Source: Antennarius striatus
Taxonomy: Eukaryota > Chordata > Actinopteri > Lophiiformes > Antennariidae
Assembly: GCF_040054535.1 (NCBI RefSeq)
Contig: NC_090794.1
Coordinates: 3,907,501-3,971,500 of the forward strand
Length of the DNA: 64,000 nt
Direction of reading: 5' to 3'
The translations under genes and the position numbers were made by a program. Numbering within the stretch: the stretch's first letter is position 1; every line of letters starts with the position of its first letter. The notes below the pieces were generated by a model. That model saw only the letters and a program-made list of their open reading frames with translations, was not told where the DNA came from and did not search any database. Below, one piece after another: positions 40,043 to 49,135 of this stretch.

Positions 40043-42210
40043 TCAAACTCTCCACCGCCTTGTGACCCGCTTGTCCTGATTGGAACACTCCTCCAGAAGG
40101 GTTTTGGCTTCTTTCTCCAGACTGAAACGCAAACATCCAGAGACGTAGAAAGAGTTAAAGGAACAGTTCACCTCAAAAAACAAACCCCAGCCATTATCAG
40201 TCCTGCACACAATTAAATGCCCTGCATGAGTGAGAGAATGTGTCCTACCGTCTCATGTGGGTCTTGATGTGGCCCAGGTTAACCTTCTGAACCGCTGCTT
40301 CGCCGTTCAGCTTTACGTCATTGAGCCTCATCAGCATCCTCTTGGCATTAATCTGCTGCTTTTCTCTCTCCACATTCTGTAGAAATGAGGAAATGTTAAG
40401 TGAACGGATCCCCTGATCGAATGTTTTCAATCTTAAAATTCTCCTGAGGTGCATTTTGGGATTTGCTCACCTGGAACTTTGCATCGTGTTCCATGTCTGC
40501 GAAGCTGACTTTGACCATATTCTCCAGTATCAGATCGTGGATCGTTGCTTCATAGTCCTCCACAGTCTTCCTCCGATTTGCAATCCCGCCCCGCTAGAAA
40601 GAGATTATAGATAAGTCCTTCGGTCCAGAGATGATGCAAATGACATGAGACATCAGATGACGGTGTGTGGAATAAATACCTCTTTATCCACAAGTTCCTT
40701 CATGTGTTTTTCCCATTGGTGTCCATCACTGGTGAGTAAGTCTTCCCATTCCTCCAGATAATGTTTCTACAGACAAACAGGTAGCGTCAGGTTCATGTAA
40801 ATACACTCTAAACTTCTCTTGGTGTTAGCGTGCTAACATGTTAGACAAGGACACAAGTCAATCCAACCAGTCCTGATATGGTCCTACCTCCATCCGGACA
40901 AGCTCCTTCCTGTAGAAGTTGATCAGGGCCTGGATCTGGTCCTCCATCCGCTCCTTCATCAGGTCCAGCTCCTCCTGCTGCTCACTCAGTTCCTTAAAGG
41001 AGCGCTCATGTTTATCCTTCAGCTCCTGCTCAAACCGGACACAAGTAGATCAATAAAAAGTCTGGTCATTACCGTTAAATATTGATAGATTCTGATCGAT
41101 TGGTTCACCTGCTGCAGGTCACTTATCAGTTGTTCCTTGGTTTCTATGAGAGCAGCACATGATTCCTGCTGGAGAACCAGGGCCTCCTGGAGGTCCTGAG
41201 GAATCACCTTCTCTTCGGCTACAGACCAGCCTCTTGTGATCGCTTCCAATTTCGCCTGGCTGGATCTCCCATCATCCTCCAGGTTCCCCAATCTGGACGA
41301 AGTAAGACGAACAGGGAAGAGGTCAACAGGTGTTGATGTACGTACATTGCAAATGGCAGGAGGCGGCTGAACACACATTAAAGAAGCTAGATGGATTTAC
41401 CTGAGTCTGCGAGCCTCCTCTACCTCCAGCCTTTGTGTCGACTCCTTGGCTTCAGCTGTTCTTTGAATATTGATCACTGGCATATGCAGATGGTCAATCA
41501 TTTCTTCACGAGTGGTCAGCTGTCAGAAAAGATGATTAACTTCACCTGCTGCTGAATTTCATGTTCAAGCCATTCAAAATTCAGTTTGTTAAAGATGGGA
41601 AAATAATTTCTAGTCTCCTCATGGACAGACTGATGATGGACTCATTTGGGTTTCTATCGGCTTTTTATAGATAATAAGTAAATGATTAATCAAATTTGGA
41701 TGGAAATAATAAATATGTAACTTTACATAACATTTATGGTAAAAAACAAAATTATAAAATAACTTTTGTGGTTTTCTAGATATTCATTTCATATTGTTGG
41801 TTGAAAATAAAATGTAAATGTGGATTTAAACCTGTTCACTGTCCTCTTTGACCTCCTCATCGGTTTCTCCCTTGACCTCCTCAGTAGAGATCCTAAAGAT
41901 GAAATCAACACTGAATAATTAACACCAATTAACTAACATATGACTCGTGCAATAAAGAACAAGTTGTTGCATGTTAAATACATTGAATTCGTTATTTAAC
42001 GCATTTCTTTCTGTATTTAGCTATATTAACACTCACGGCAAGCTAACTGCTAACTAGCAAAGTTACATGCTGGACTCAACTGTAGAAGAAATAGAAATAT
42101 GACAATCCTTACTGTTGGGACTCAGGTTTTGTGTCTTCGGACGGGTTGACGACTTCTGCATCACTGGGAAAGCTGTTTTCTGTCACAGCTGGTTCTTGTT
42201 TTTTGGACAT
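40043..42210 (-). CDS. drc1: Dynein regulatory complex subunit 1, 5' half (exons 1-9 truncated)
   Basis: DRC1 is a coiled-coil subunit of the nexin-dynein regulatory complex of motile cilia. Exons: 42113-42210, 41832-41892, 41401-41519, 41109-41292, 40888-41025, 40680-40766, 40471-40593, 40249-40376 and 40043-40121; all phases agree, giving 338 residues before a TGA at 40043-40045. It aligns with the first half of vertebrate DRC1: NIQRTAEAKESTQRLEVEEARRLR, IPQDLQEALVLQQESCAALIE, and LISDLQQ are close to human positions with VTNIQ, RIPQELWEML and LISELQQ. The last exon (LEKEAKTLLEEC...) stays homologous to exon 9 of the plus-strand copy only up to about 40070 and then runs into sequence next to a gypsy fragment, so the C-terminal half is missing. 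Upstream lies a TATA-like element (TTTATATG near 42262). Whether this half is translated is unknown, but the exons have no disabling change. Confidence 0.85.
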
Positions 42211-42354
42211 GTTTTCTGAACCTTTTTGTCAATGGAGTGTCTTATACCACGTCAGTAGGGTTTATATGAACATGGAGATCCCTCCATTACTTTGATCTCC
42301 CTCCTTTCATCTGTCTTTCACTCAAAAGACTGCTGTCTTTTGATGGAGTTGTGG

Positions 42355-42480
42355 CTTCTGCGGTGGCGCAATGGATAGCACTGTCACAGCAAGGAGATTC
42401 TAGGTCCAAGTCCCTCCTGAGTTTGTGTGTTCTCCCCGCATCTGTGGGGGGTTCTCAGACCTACCACCTCCAAAAATATG
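42355..42480 (+). mobile_element. tRNA-derived SINE head between the two drc1 copies
   Basis: Shows an A-box-like TGGCGCAATGG (about 42364) and B-box-like GGTCCAAGTCC (about 42403), then the 'tgttctccccgcatctgtg' body typical of a common teleost SINE. The end is degraded and contains a duplicated 'aaaaatatgcaat'. Confidence 0.7.
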
Positions 42481-42658
42481 CAATGTTCAAAAATATGCAA
42501 TATTCAACTCTCGTCAAAGACTTTGATGTTTTCATGAAATTCAATCTTCAAGTGATTTTCAAAGCCCACAGATGAAAGTAATAGCTCCTTCCAGGTTGTT
42601 TATATAAACCTTACTGATATGGCATAAGCCATTCCATTGATGATAAAGTTTAGAAAAT

Positions 42659-45402
42659 ATGTCCAAAAAACAAGCAGCTGTGACAGCAAATGGCTTTTCC
42701 AATCATCCAAGAGTCGTCAGCCCGTCTAAACATAAAGAGCCTTTGTCCAAACGGTAAGGATTGTTGTATTTCTATTTCTTCTTCAGTTGAGCGCTGTATC
42801 TCAGAGTCCATTACAATGTGAAGGTAGGACTCAACGGTCAGTGGACTCTGTTTCAATAGCAACGGTGAACAACACAGAGTGGCTACTTTCACATTTCTGG
42901 GAAGGCAGTAGCTCAGCCCACTCTTAAAAACTAATGGCTGGAGCTTCTTTTTTTGGAGTAAACTATGTCTCACAGGCAATGTGCAGCACTGTCGGCGCAC
43001 CACAAGAACGGTTCCTGTTTCGCGTCCTGCTCTGTGCAGAGTATGTATGTTTTCCCCATGTATGCATGGGTTCTCTCCAAAAAACATGCCCTTCAGGTGA
43101 ATTGGCTGGTCTCAAATTGTCCATAGGTGTGAGTGAGTCTGCGTGTTTGTGTCTTTGATGTGGCCCATCGGTGCATGGGCATTGCACCGATGGGCCCTGC
43201 ATCATCCTAAGTCCACTGGTATATGCTCCAGCAACCCCGAGACCCGCAACAACGGAAGAAGCAGTTAATGAAAAGGAATAAATGAGTAAATGAATGTGTC
43301 TCACAACTAGAAGGGTCCACGTTCAAGTCCTTTAAGTGCAGAGTTTCACCCTGTCTCCCACACACTTCAGATGACTTGATCGGTTCCAAATTCCCTGTAG
43401 CGTAGGTTAGGGTTAGGGTTTGTGCGTGAGTGGTGTTTGACTTTTGTGTTGCTCTGCAGTGCACCGGCATCGCGCTCGGAGTGTCCCCCTGCCTCTCACC
43501 CACAAGACAGCTGGGATAGGCTCCAACAACCCTCTTGAAGAAGCAATAAGAAGAATGAATGAATGACCGTGCCTTTAACTCTTTCTCTGTTTCTGGACGT
43601 TTGCATTTTAGTCTGGAGAAAGAACTGAAAAACCTTCTGGACGAAAGTGCCAATCAGGAAAAGGAGGTCAAAAAGCCTGACCGGACTATGGCCGAGGACT
43701 ACAGAGAGATCCCCCAGAGAGTGGAGTATGTCCAGGCAATATTAGAGTGAGTCCGCTTCAAGTAACGCTTCCATCTTGCATCCATCCTCACGCCTGAATC
43801 GTTTCTTACTCACGTCTATTCTTTTCACCGCTCAGTGAGTCTGCAGCTGCTGATGCGAGGAAGTTAGAGGTGATGTGGGAGTGGCAGAACAAGGAAGTGA
43901 AGCGGCTGGCGGAGACAACTCTGGTTTTCAACTCACTCGTCCGTCAGCAGAACCTCGGTTCAGAGGAGAATGCTCCACCATTGGCTGGCCTTTCCAATCT
44001 GGAGGAGGATACTGATAGTACAACCATGGAAATGGAAGAGGAAGAACAGTTGGAGAATCTGAATAAGATGAAGGAGCTTCTGTGTGACGAGGCGGTGAGA
44101 AATAAACCCAAGATTGAGTTATGTTCTGTACACGGATTACCCAGAATTCATTGTGATATACAGTAACTCTTCCCCCCATGAACTCAGATGTCCATCTAGG
44201 GGACTACAGCCAAGCACAATTGTTGCAGGGATAGGATCACTAACAACCACTAAACCTAGGGGCCAAACTGATCATTTGTCCTCTTGTTGAAATTAAATCC
44301 TGTTGATTTAGCAGGTTTTTAAGTCAGGTTTTCTGATCTACCGTATGATCTCAGTGCGTCCTGCTGACATTATTTATTCAGTTTGGGGTTCAGTAACTCG
44401 CCAAAGACTATTTCAACATGTGGATCAGGGCCGGGGATCGAACCACTGACCATCTGATAATGAAAAATGATCAGACTATCACAGTTTGCCCAAAGATTGG
44501 CATGTTCTCTGACCAGGTTTCTCGTTTTATACCCTTTCAGGGCTTTCTGATTGAGACCAATCTTTTGGACCTGCTGAACCCAATGATGAAGGAGCAGCAG
44601 ACCGTTGTGGAGCTGTGCTCCCTCCTAAATGTGACTCATTTTGATAATTACACTCATGATAATGTGTGGAATAGATGATGCTCAAAGATCTTCAGAGCAA
44701 ATAAGGAAGCTACTTTTTCTTGTCATTTTCTCTCCTAGTCTTTCGGAATGCGGGAAGAGGATTTGCCCAAACTGGTAATGTTCCTGCTGAAGTACCAGCA
44801 GACGGAGGTGAGAGATGGAGGCCTAACCAGACACAATTCCAATTGTTGAATTTGTGTCGTTCCTACACCTGTCCTCTGTTTTCTCTGCCTGAAGGACGTT
44901 CGTGTCGCTTCAGATGACTCCAGTGAGGAAGAAGAGGATGCATCGCCTTGTTCCTCTTCTGACGTCATCAAGTCCAACCAGGTTTTACCTGCTCTGAAAA
45001 GTTTCCTCGAGCAGCTCACAAAGCCCAGGTGAGTCCAGATCCACCAATGTGACATCACTGCTGCTTTCAGTTACCATGAATGGGGCTATGCTAACCTTTA
45101 GTATTGCTATGTGTGCAGACGCAGCCTGACAGCGATCAAGAAAACTGTCAAATTCATGAGTAATTCTGTTATTACCAGAATAAAACCCTCACCAATGTGT
45201 TCTTGGTCTTTCCTTAGACGGAGAACATCCGCCCAGCATCCGAAATTTCTGAACCTGAAAGGCCGGGACACTTTCGAGCGATACTTCGAGAGACTAGGGA
45301 ATGTGATCACAGAGGATGAAATGAAACTGTGGGACGTAGTGGAGAACACGCAGGAGCAGTACCAGTGAGTAACACACACACACACACACACACAAACACA
45401 CA

Positions 45403-45488
<86 letters not shown>

Positions 45489-45629
45489 AACTAAGCCAGC
45501 ATCATCTCATGATGGATGTGTGTTCTTCTTTGTGTTCACAGGATGGCCTTGACAGAGTTCTCCGAGCTCTTAGCTGAAAACCAGCGGCTGGAGCAACAGA
45601 ACGAGGAGCTGAGGAAGCTACTGCAATAG
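42659..45629 (+). CDS. drc1: Dynein regulatory complex subunit 1, exon 1 plus 3' half
   Basis: Second, inverted drc1 copy. Exon 1 (42659-42753) starts MSKKQAAVTANGF, homologous to exon 1 of the minus copy (MSKKQEPAVTENSF), and ends in the same phase (2) with GTAAGG. No exons 2-8 are found in the 860 bases that follow. Exons homologous to the DRC1 C-terminal half come next: 43612-43746, 43836-44094, 44541-44630, 44739-44807, 44895-45028, 45218-45364, 45542-45629. Exon 1 joins 43612 in frame, giving 338 residues ending NQRLEQQNEELRKLLQ, much like the human tail region with SLEQQNTELQALLQ. Other matches are LLCDEAGFLIETNLLDLL and LPKLVMFLLKYQ. The donor after 44630 (AAT|GTGACT) is weak. AATAAA is at 45894. 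It lacks the N-terminal coiled coil carried by the opposite-strand copy. Confidence 0.82.
43020..43556 (+). mobile_element. Two degenerate SINE bodies in the plus drc1 intron
   Basis: Two consecutive degraded copies of the teleost SINE body (gttctctcc...gtgaattggctg...gtgtgagtg...; ...gctgggataggctcc...gaagaag...gaatgaatg). They occupy the place where drc1 exons 2-8 would be expected. A short TTAGGG-like stretch near 43407 lies in the second copy. Confidence 0.6.
45368..45486. repeat. (CA)n microsatellite at a drc1 splice donor
   Basis: About 55 CA units starting within ten bases of the donor at 45365 and filling most of the 177-base intron before the last exon. Confidence 0.95.
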
Positions 45630-46091
45630 ATCCCGCTTCCACACTACACTCCGGCCACATCGCCGGTGCATCTCAGACCCACATAAAAGACAAATGACTC
45701 ACATACAACAATCTGACATGTTCAGTCCATCAAAATAGCATTTTTTTGGAGGTTGCACACAGACATGGAGAGAAGAACAATTTTAATGATCCTTGTAGGT
45801 AAATTGTTTTGTCCACTCTTATTTGTATATGCATTGCACATGTGTTTCCATACATATCTATATGGAAAGAAAGACTTTCTTTGTCATGACACAAATAAAA
45901 AACAGTGAAATTTGTACAATGAAATGTCTTTTGCTTGGCTTCCCATGTACAGACATCAACTAGTGGGGCAGACAACATGGTGTGTGTAAACTAGTACAAG
46001 TAAAAAGTAATAATATAAATAAATGGAATGACAGTGTAAACACAAAATTTGCAGCAGCACTGGATATCCAGAACTTGACAATGATCTTAGT

Positions 46092-46375
46092 TTGTTCTAC
46101 ATTCAAGACCAGGTTGTTCACTCTACATCAGTTCACAAGATTCAGCAATTCCTCCTTGTAAGCCAGTTTATCATTGTCCTGGATGAGGCTCACAACTGTT
46201 GTGTTGTCCATGCTCATCAGAATGTGGTTTTTGTACCTGGAACAACAGTCATGGGTCATCAACATGAACAATAGGGGTCTCAGAACGCAGCCTTGGGGGG
46301 ATCCAACCCAAGGTTTTGGGTGGGGCATGTGAGGATTGTTTTGGTGAATGTAACCTTGTCCATTCCCCACCAGAT
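46092..46375 (-). mobile_element. Non-LTR retrotransposon reverse-transcriptase fragment
   Basis: The minus-strand translation has GSPQGCVLRPLLFMLMTHDC and a degraded ADDT-type motif (SMDNTTVVSLI), the RT palm region of a LINE. No complete ORF or 3' end is present. Confidence 0.75.
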
Positions 46376-46386
46376 GTAGTCCATCA

Positions 46387-46760
46387 CAAATACAGCATTA
46401 AAGCTGATCTGATAGAAGCTCAGAAAAAGCTGAGGGACCAATAAAATCAATTGGCGGAAGAAAAGTCATCTCTTCTTCAGCAAAAGAAGCTAAAACTACT
46501 GAAAAAAGGTGTTGAGTGGTTGTACAAGGAGGTGGTCATGACAGTCAGGCTCAGATGGACGAAGCTACACATTTCTGAGGGGATCATTCTGAGCAGTAGA
46601 AATAGGATTTTAACATCCTTAAAACTTGAAAGCCAATCAAATCAAGCAGACGGAGGTAAAATCATCTCTCCTTCAGGAAAACAAAGATTAAAATCTGTGT
46701 AGAAGAAGGAAGAAAGGTGGTTGAAGAAAGAGAGTCAATGAAGAGTCAAAATTGAGAACA
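46387..46760 (+). pseudogene. Decayed copy of the downstream coiled-coil repeat unit
   Basis: Reads IKADLIEAQKKLRDQ, a stop, then LAEEKSSLLQQKKLKLLKKGVEWLYKEVVMTVRL, with further stops and frame shifts. The same word order (ADLMEAQ..., EKSSLLQQ, EWLKKEKAMTVRL) is intact in the ORF at 47131-48747, so this is a broken extra unit or an older copy. It may also be transcribed as 5' UTR of that gene. Confidence 0.65.
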
Positions 46761-47130
46761 TTAGTGCAGTTTGTGTTGAGTTAAGGAAGAATTGTGAGAA
46801 AACTATGACCGATAGAGTTGAATAAGTTATGAGAAAAAGTGAAAATTTGGTAATTTTGAGTCATTTCCTCATAAAGAATGCAGGAAATTTACATCAAAGA
46901 CATTTGTCTTTGGTTCTATGTTTATTATGCTCAATGGTGTACATTGAGCATCATGTACAGAGACGTATTGAATAACAAAGGAGTTCATATAAAGATCTCT
47001 TTGATGATGAAAGCACTAAGTGCACAGATAAAAAAAAAACAAGAAGAAAACCTACGACTTCCGAGACAGTTAGGCTCAGAAATCCTCACAGGAAATTGAA
47101 GAAAAAGCTTGAAACTCATCAATTATCACC

Positions 47131-48747
47131 ATGATGAGAGGTATGAGTAAATCAACTTGCTCGACTTTAGCTCAACTTGAGCTAATGAGTAAGGAGATTG
47201 ACATCCTTACAGCTACGCAAAATGAGACTGAGAAGCTGCAGGCCAATGAAATCGAATTGCTGGAGAGCGCAGTGTCTCTTCATAAACGACAAGAGACTCG
47301 AATGAAGAAGCAAGGGAAGGAGTGGTTGAAGAAGGAAAAGGCCACGACAGTCAAGTTCAAAGAAATGGAAGATTTCCCTGCAAATCAGTCTGAGCAGCAG
47401 AGAATTAACACAATTAAAGCTGATCTGATGGAAGCTCAGACAAAGTTGAAGGCCAATCAAATTGAATTTCAGGGGGAAAAGTCCTATCTGCTTCAGGAAA
47501 TAAAAGCTGTAATCCCTCTGTTCAAGGAAGAAGAGAACAAGTGGCTGAAGAAGGAGAAGGCCATGACCGTTAGGCTCAAAGAGATGGAGAAAGCTAGAAA
47601 TTTCTTTGTGGATCAATTTGAGCAGCAGAAAAAGGAGGCTAACACCCTTAAAGCTGCTCTGAAGGAGGCTCAGCAGCAGTTGGAGGACGACAAGATGTGT
47701 CTCCTGGAGAAAGAAGCTCAAAACTCTCTGCTCAAGAATGAGAAGGAGGAATGGTTAAAGAAGAAGACGGTCATGACAGCCAAGCTCAAAGAGATGGAGG
47801 AAGCTGGACTTTTCTTTGAGGATCAGTCTGAGCAGCAGAAAAAGAAGGTTAACACCCTTAAAGCTGCTCTGAAGGAGGCTCAGCAGCAGTTGGAGGAAGA
47901 CACGATGTGTCTCCTGGAGAAAGAAGCTCAAAACTCCCTGCTCAAGAATGAGAAGGAGGAATGGTTAAAGAAGGAGAAGGTCATGACAGCCAAGCTCAAA
48001 GAGATGGAGGAAGCTGGACTTTTCTTTGAGGATCAGTCTGAGCAGCAAAAAAAGAAGGTTAACACCCTCAAAGCTGCTCTGAAGAAGGCTTATCAGCAGT
48101 TGGAGGCCACTCAAGTTAAATGGGAGAAGGAAAAGTCATCTCTCCTTCAACAGAAAGAAGCTCAAATCAATCTGCTGAGGAAGAAGGATGATGAGTGGTT
48201 GAAGAATGAAAGGGCCATGACATCCACGTTCAAAGAGATGGGACAGGACTGGAAGGAGTCGATGACCACCATAACGATGCTAAAGAAGAAGTTAAAGAAG
48301 TATGAGGCTCTGCTCAAAGAAAATGAGGATGCAGCTCACAAGCAGATCGTCACCGTGGACAAATCACCTCAGACAAGAAAGTCTCTGCAAAAACAGAAGC
48401 AGTCTTTGGACAGGACAGAAAGCAAGAATGAAAGCAGGAAACTGAGAAAATCCAGTGCTGCCAATGATGCTCAGCAGAGATGGCCACAGAATGAGGCTGA
48501 GCAGCAGGTAGAAAAAAACCAAATTAACAGGCAGAGGAAAAAGTCCCCCCAACTTCAGGAGAAAGACGCCCTGAATGAGACTCTGAATGAGACTCTGAGT
48601 GAGACTCTGAATGAGACTCCTGTAACGATGGAGCACAGGTGGACAATGGAGGCAGAAGTCGGGACGTCCCAGTCGGAAAATCTCGAGAGCTATGAAAAGA
48701 AGCAGAAGAACAAGAAGTGGTATAAGAAATTGTTCCCTTCCGTATAA
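47131..48747 (+). CDS. Unrecognised repeat-built coiled-coil protein (538 aa)
   Basis: I do not recognise this gene. It is one uninterrupted ORF of 538 codons with a good start context (ATCACCATGA) and AATAAA at 48806. Residues ~30-400 are Lys/Glu/Leu-rich coiled coil built from tandem units: the word EWLKKEKxMTxKLKEMEE recurs near 47322, 47541, 47751, 47961 and 48195. The three central units have an exact period of 210 bases (70 codons) and two are nearly identical at DNA level. Each unit carries a QSEQQKKKVNTLKAALKEAQQQLE-type heptad segment. Residues ~410-500 are Lys/Gln/Ser-rich, with a 12-base tandem encoding LNET four times (48571-48620). The end is aromatic and basic (KKWYKKLFPSV). No catalytic motif or membrane segment is seen. 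The lack of introns, recent repeat duplication and neighbouring decayed copy suggest a young, fast-evolving gene; a retroposed origin is possible. Unknown function. Confidence 0.65.
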   Translation: MMRGMSKSTCSTLAQLELMSKEIDILTATQNETEKLQANEIELLESAVSLHKRQETRMKKQGKEWLKKEKATTVKFKEMEDFPANQSEQQRINTIKADLMEAQTKLKANQIEFQGEKSYLLQEIKAVIPLFKEEENKWLKKEKAMTVRLKEMEKARNFFVDQFEQQKKEANTLKAALKEAQQQLEDDKMCLLEKEAQNSLLKNEKEEWLKKKTVMTAKLKEMEEAGLFFEDQSEQQKKKVNTLKAALKEAQQQLEEDTMCLLEKEAQNSLLKNEKEEWLKKEKVMTAKLKEMEEAGLFFEDQSEQQKKKVNTLKAALKKAYQQLEATQVKWEKEKSSLLQQKEAQINLLRKKDDEWLKNERAMTSTFKEMGQDWKESMTTITMLKKKLKKYEALLKENEDAAHKQIVTVDKSPQTRKSLQKQKQSLDRTESKNESRKLRKSSAANDAQQRWPQNEAEQQVEKNQINRQRKKSPQLQEKDALNETLNETLSETLNETPVTMEHRWTMEAEVGTSQSENLESYEKKQKNKKWYKKLFPSV

Positions 48748-48872
48748 ATAGATAAACTTCCTCGGTTTTTCAAAGAAAACATAGTAAGACACTGAAACAA
48801 ATTTAAATAAAGAATAAAAAATCATGTTCTTGAGTGTTTAAAGTTACATTACATATAATAAACTGTATGTAT

Positions 48873-49009
48873 GAATAGAACAGAACAGAACAGAACAGAA
48901 CAGAATAGAATAGAATAGAATAGAATAGAATAGAATAGAATAGAATAGAATAGAATAGAATAGAATAGAACAGAACAGAACAGAACAGAACAGAATAGAA
49001 TAGAATATA
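48873..49009. repeat. (GAATA/GAACA)n pentanucleotide microsatellite
   Basis: About 27 units in three blocks: GAACA, then GAATA, then GAACA again. It creates long artefactual ORFs on the minus strand (FYSIL repeats). Confidence 0.95.
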
Positions 49010-49013
49010 CTGC

Positions 49014-49135
49014 AGTGCACCGGCATTGCACCCAGAGTGTATCCTGCCTCATGTCCACTGGGAGAGACCCCAGCAACCATCCGACCTGCGACCACAGAAG
49101 AAGTGGGTACTGAAGATGAATGAATGAAAAAAGAA
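49014..49135 (+). mobile_element. SINE 3' fragment
   Basis: 'gcagtgcaccggcattgcac...gagaccccagcaacc...gaagaagtgggtac...gaatgaatg' matches the same SINE tail as at 43.4 kb; it directly follows the pentanucleotide microsatellite. Confidence 0.6.

Noticed and set aside
43403-43423. TTAGGG-like stretch, possible interstitial telomere repeat
   Set aside because: Only two and a half units inside a degraded SINE; too short to mean a fusion point.
46878-47099. 73-codon ORF just upstream of the coiled-coil gene
   Set aside because: Only its last third is Lys/Glu-rich and it ends in TGA before the main ATG; may be untranslated leader or relic, not a supported gene.
47182-47721. 179-codon minus-strand ORF
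   Set aside because: Antisense shadow of the Lys/Glu-rich coiled-coil ORF; its Leu/Phe-rich composition is what the complement of such codons gives.
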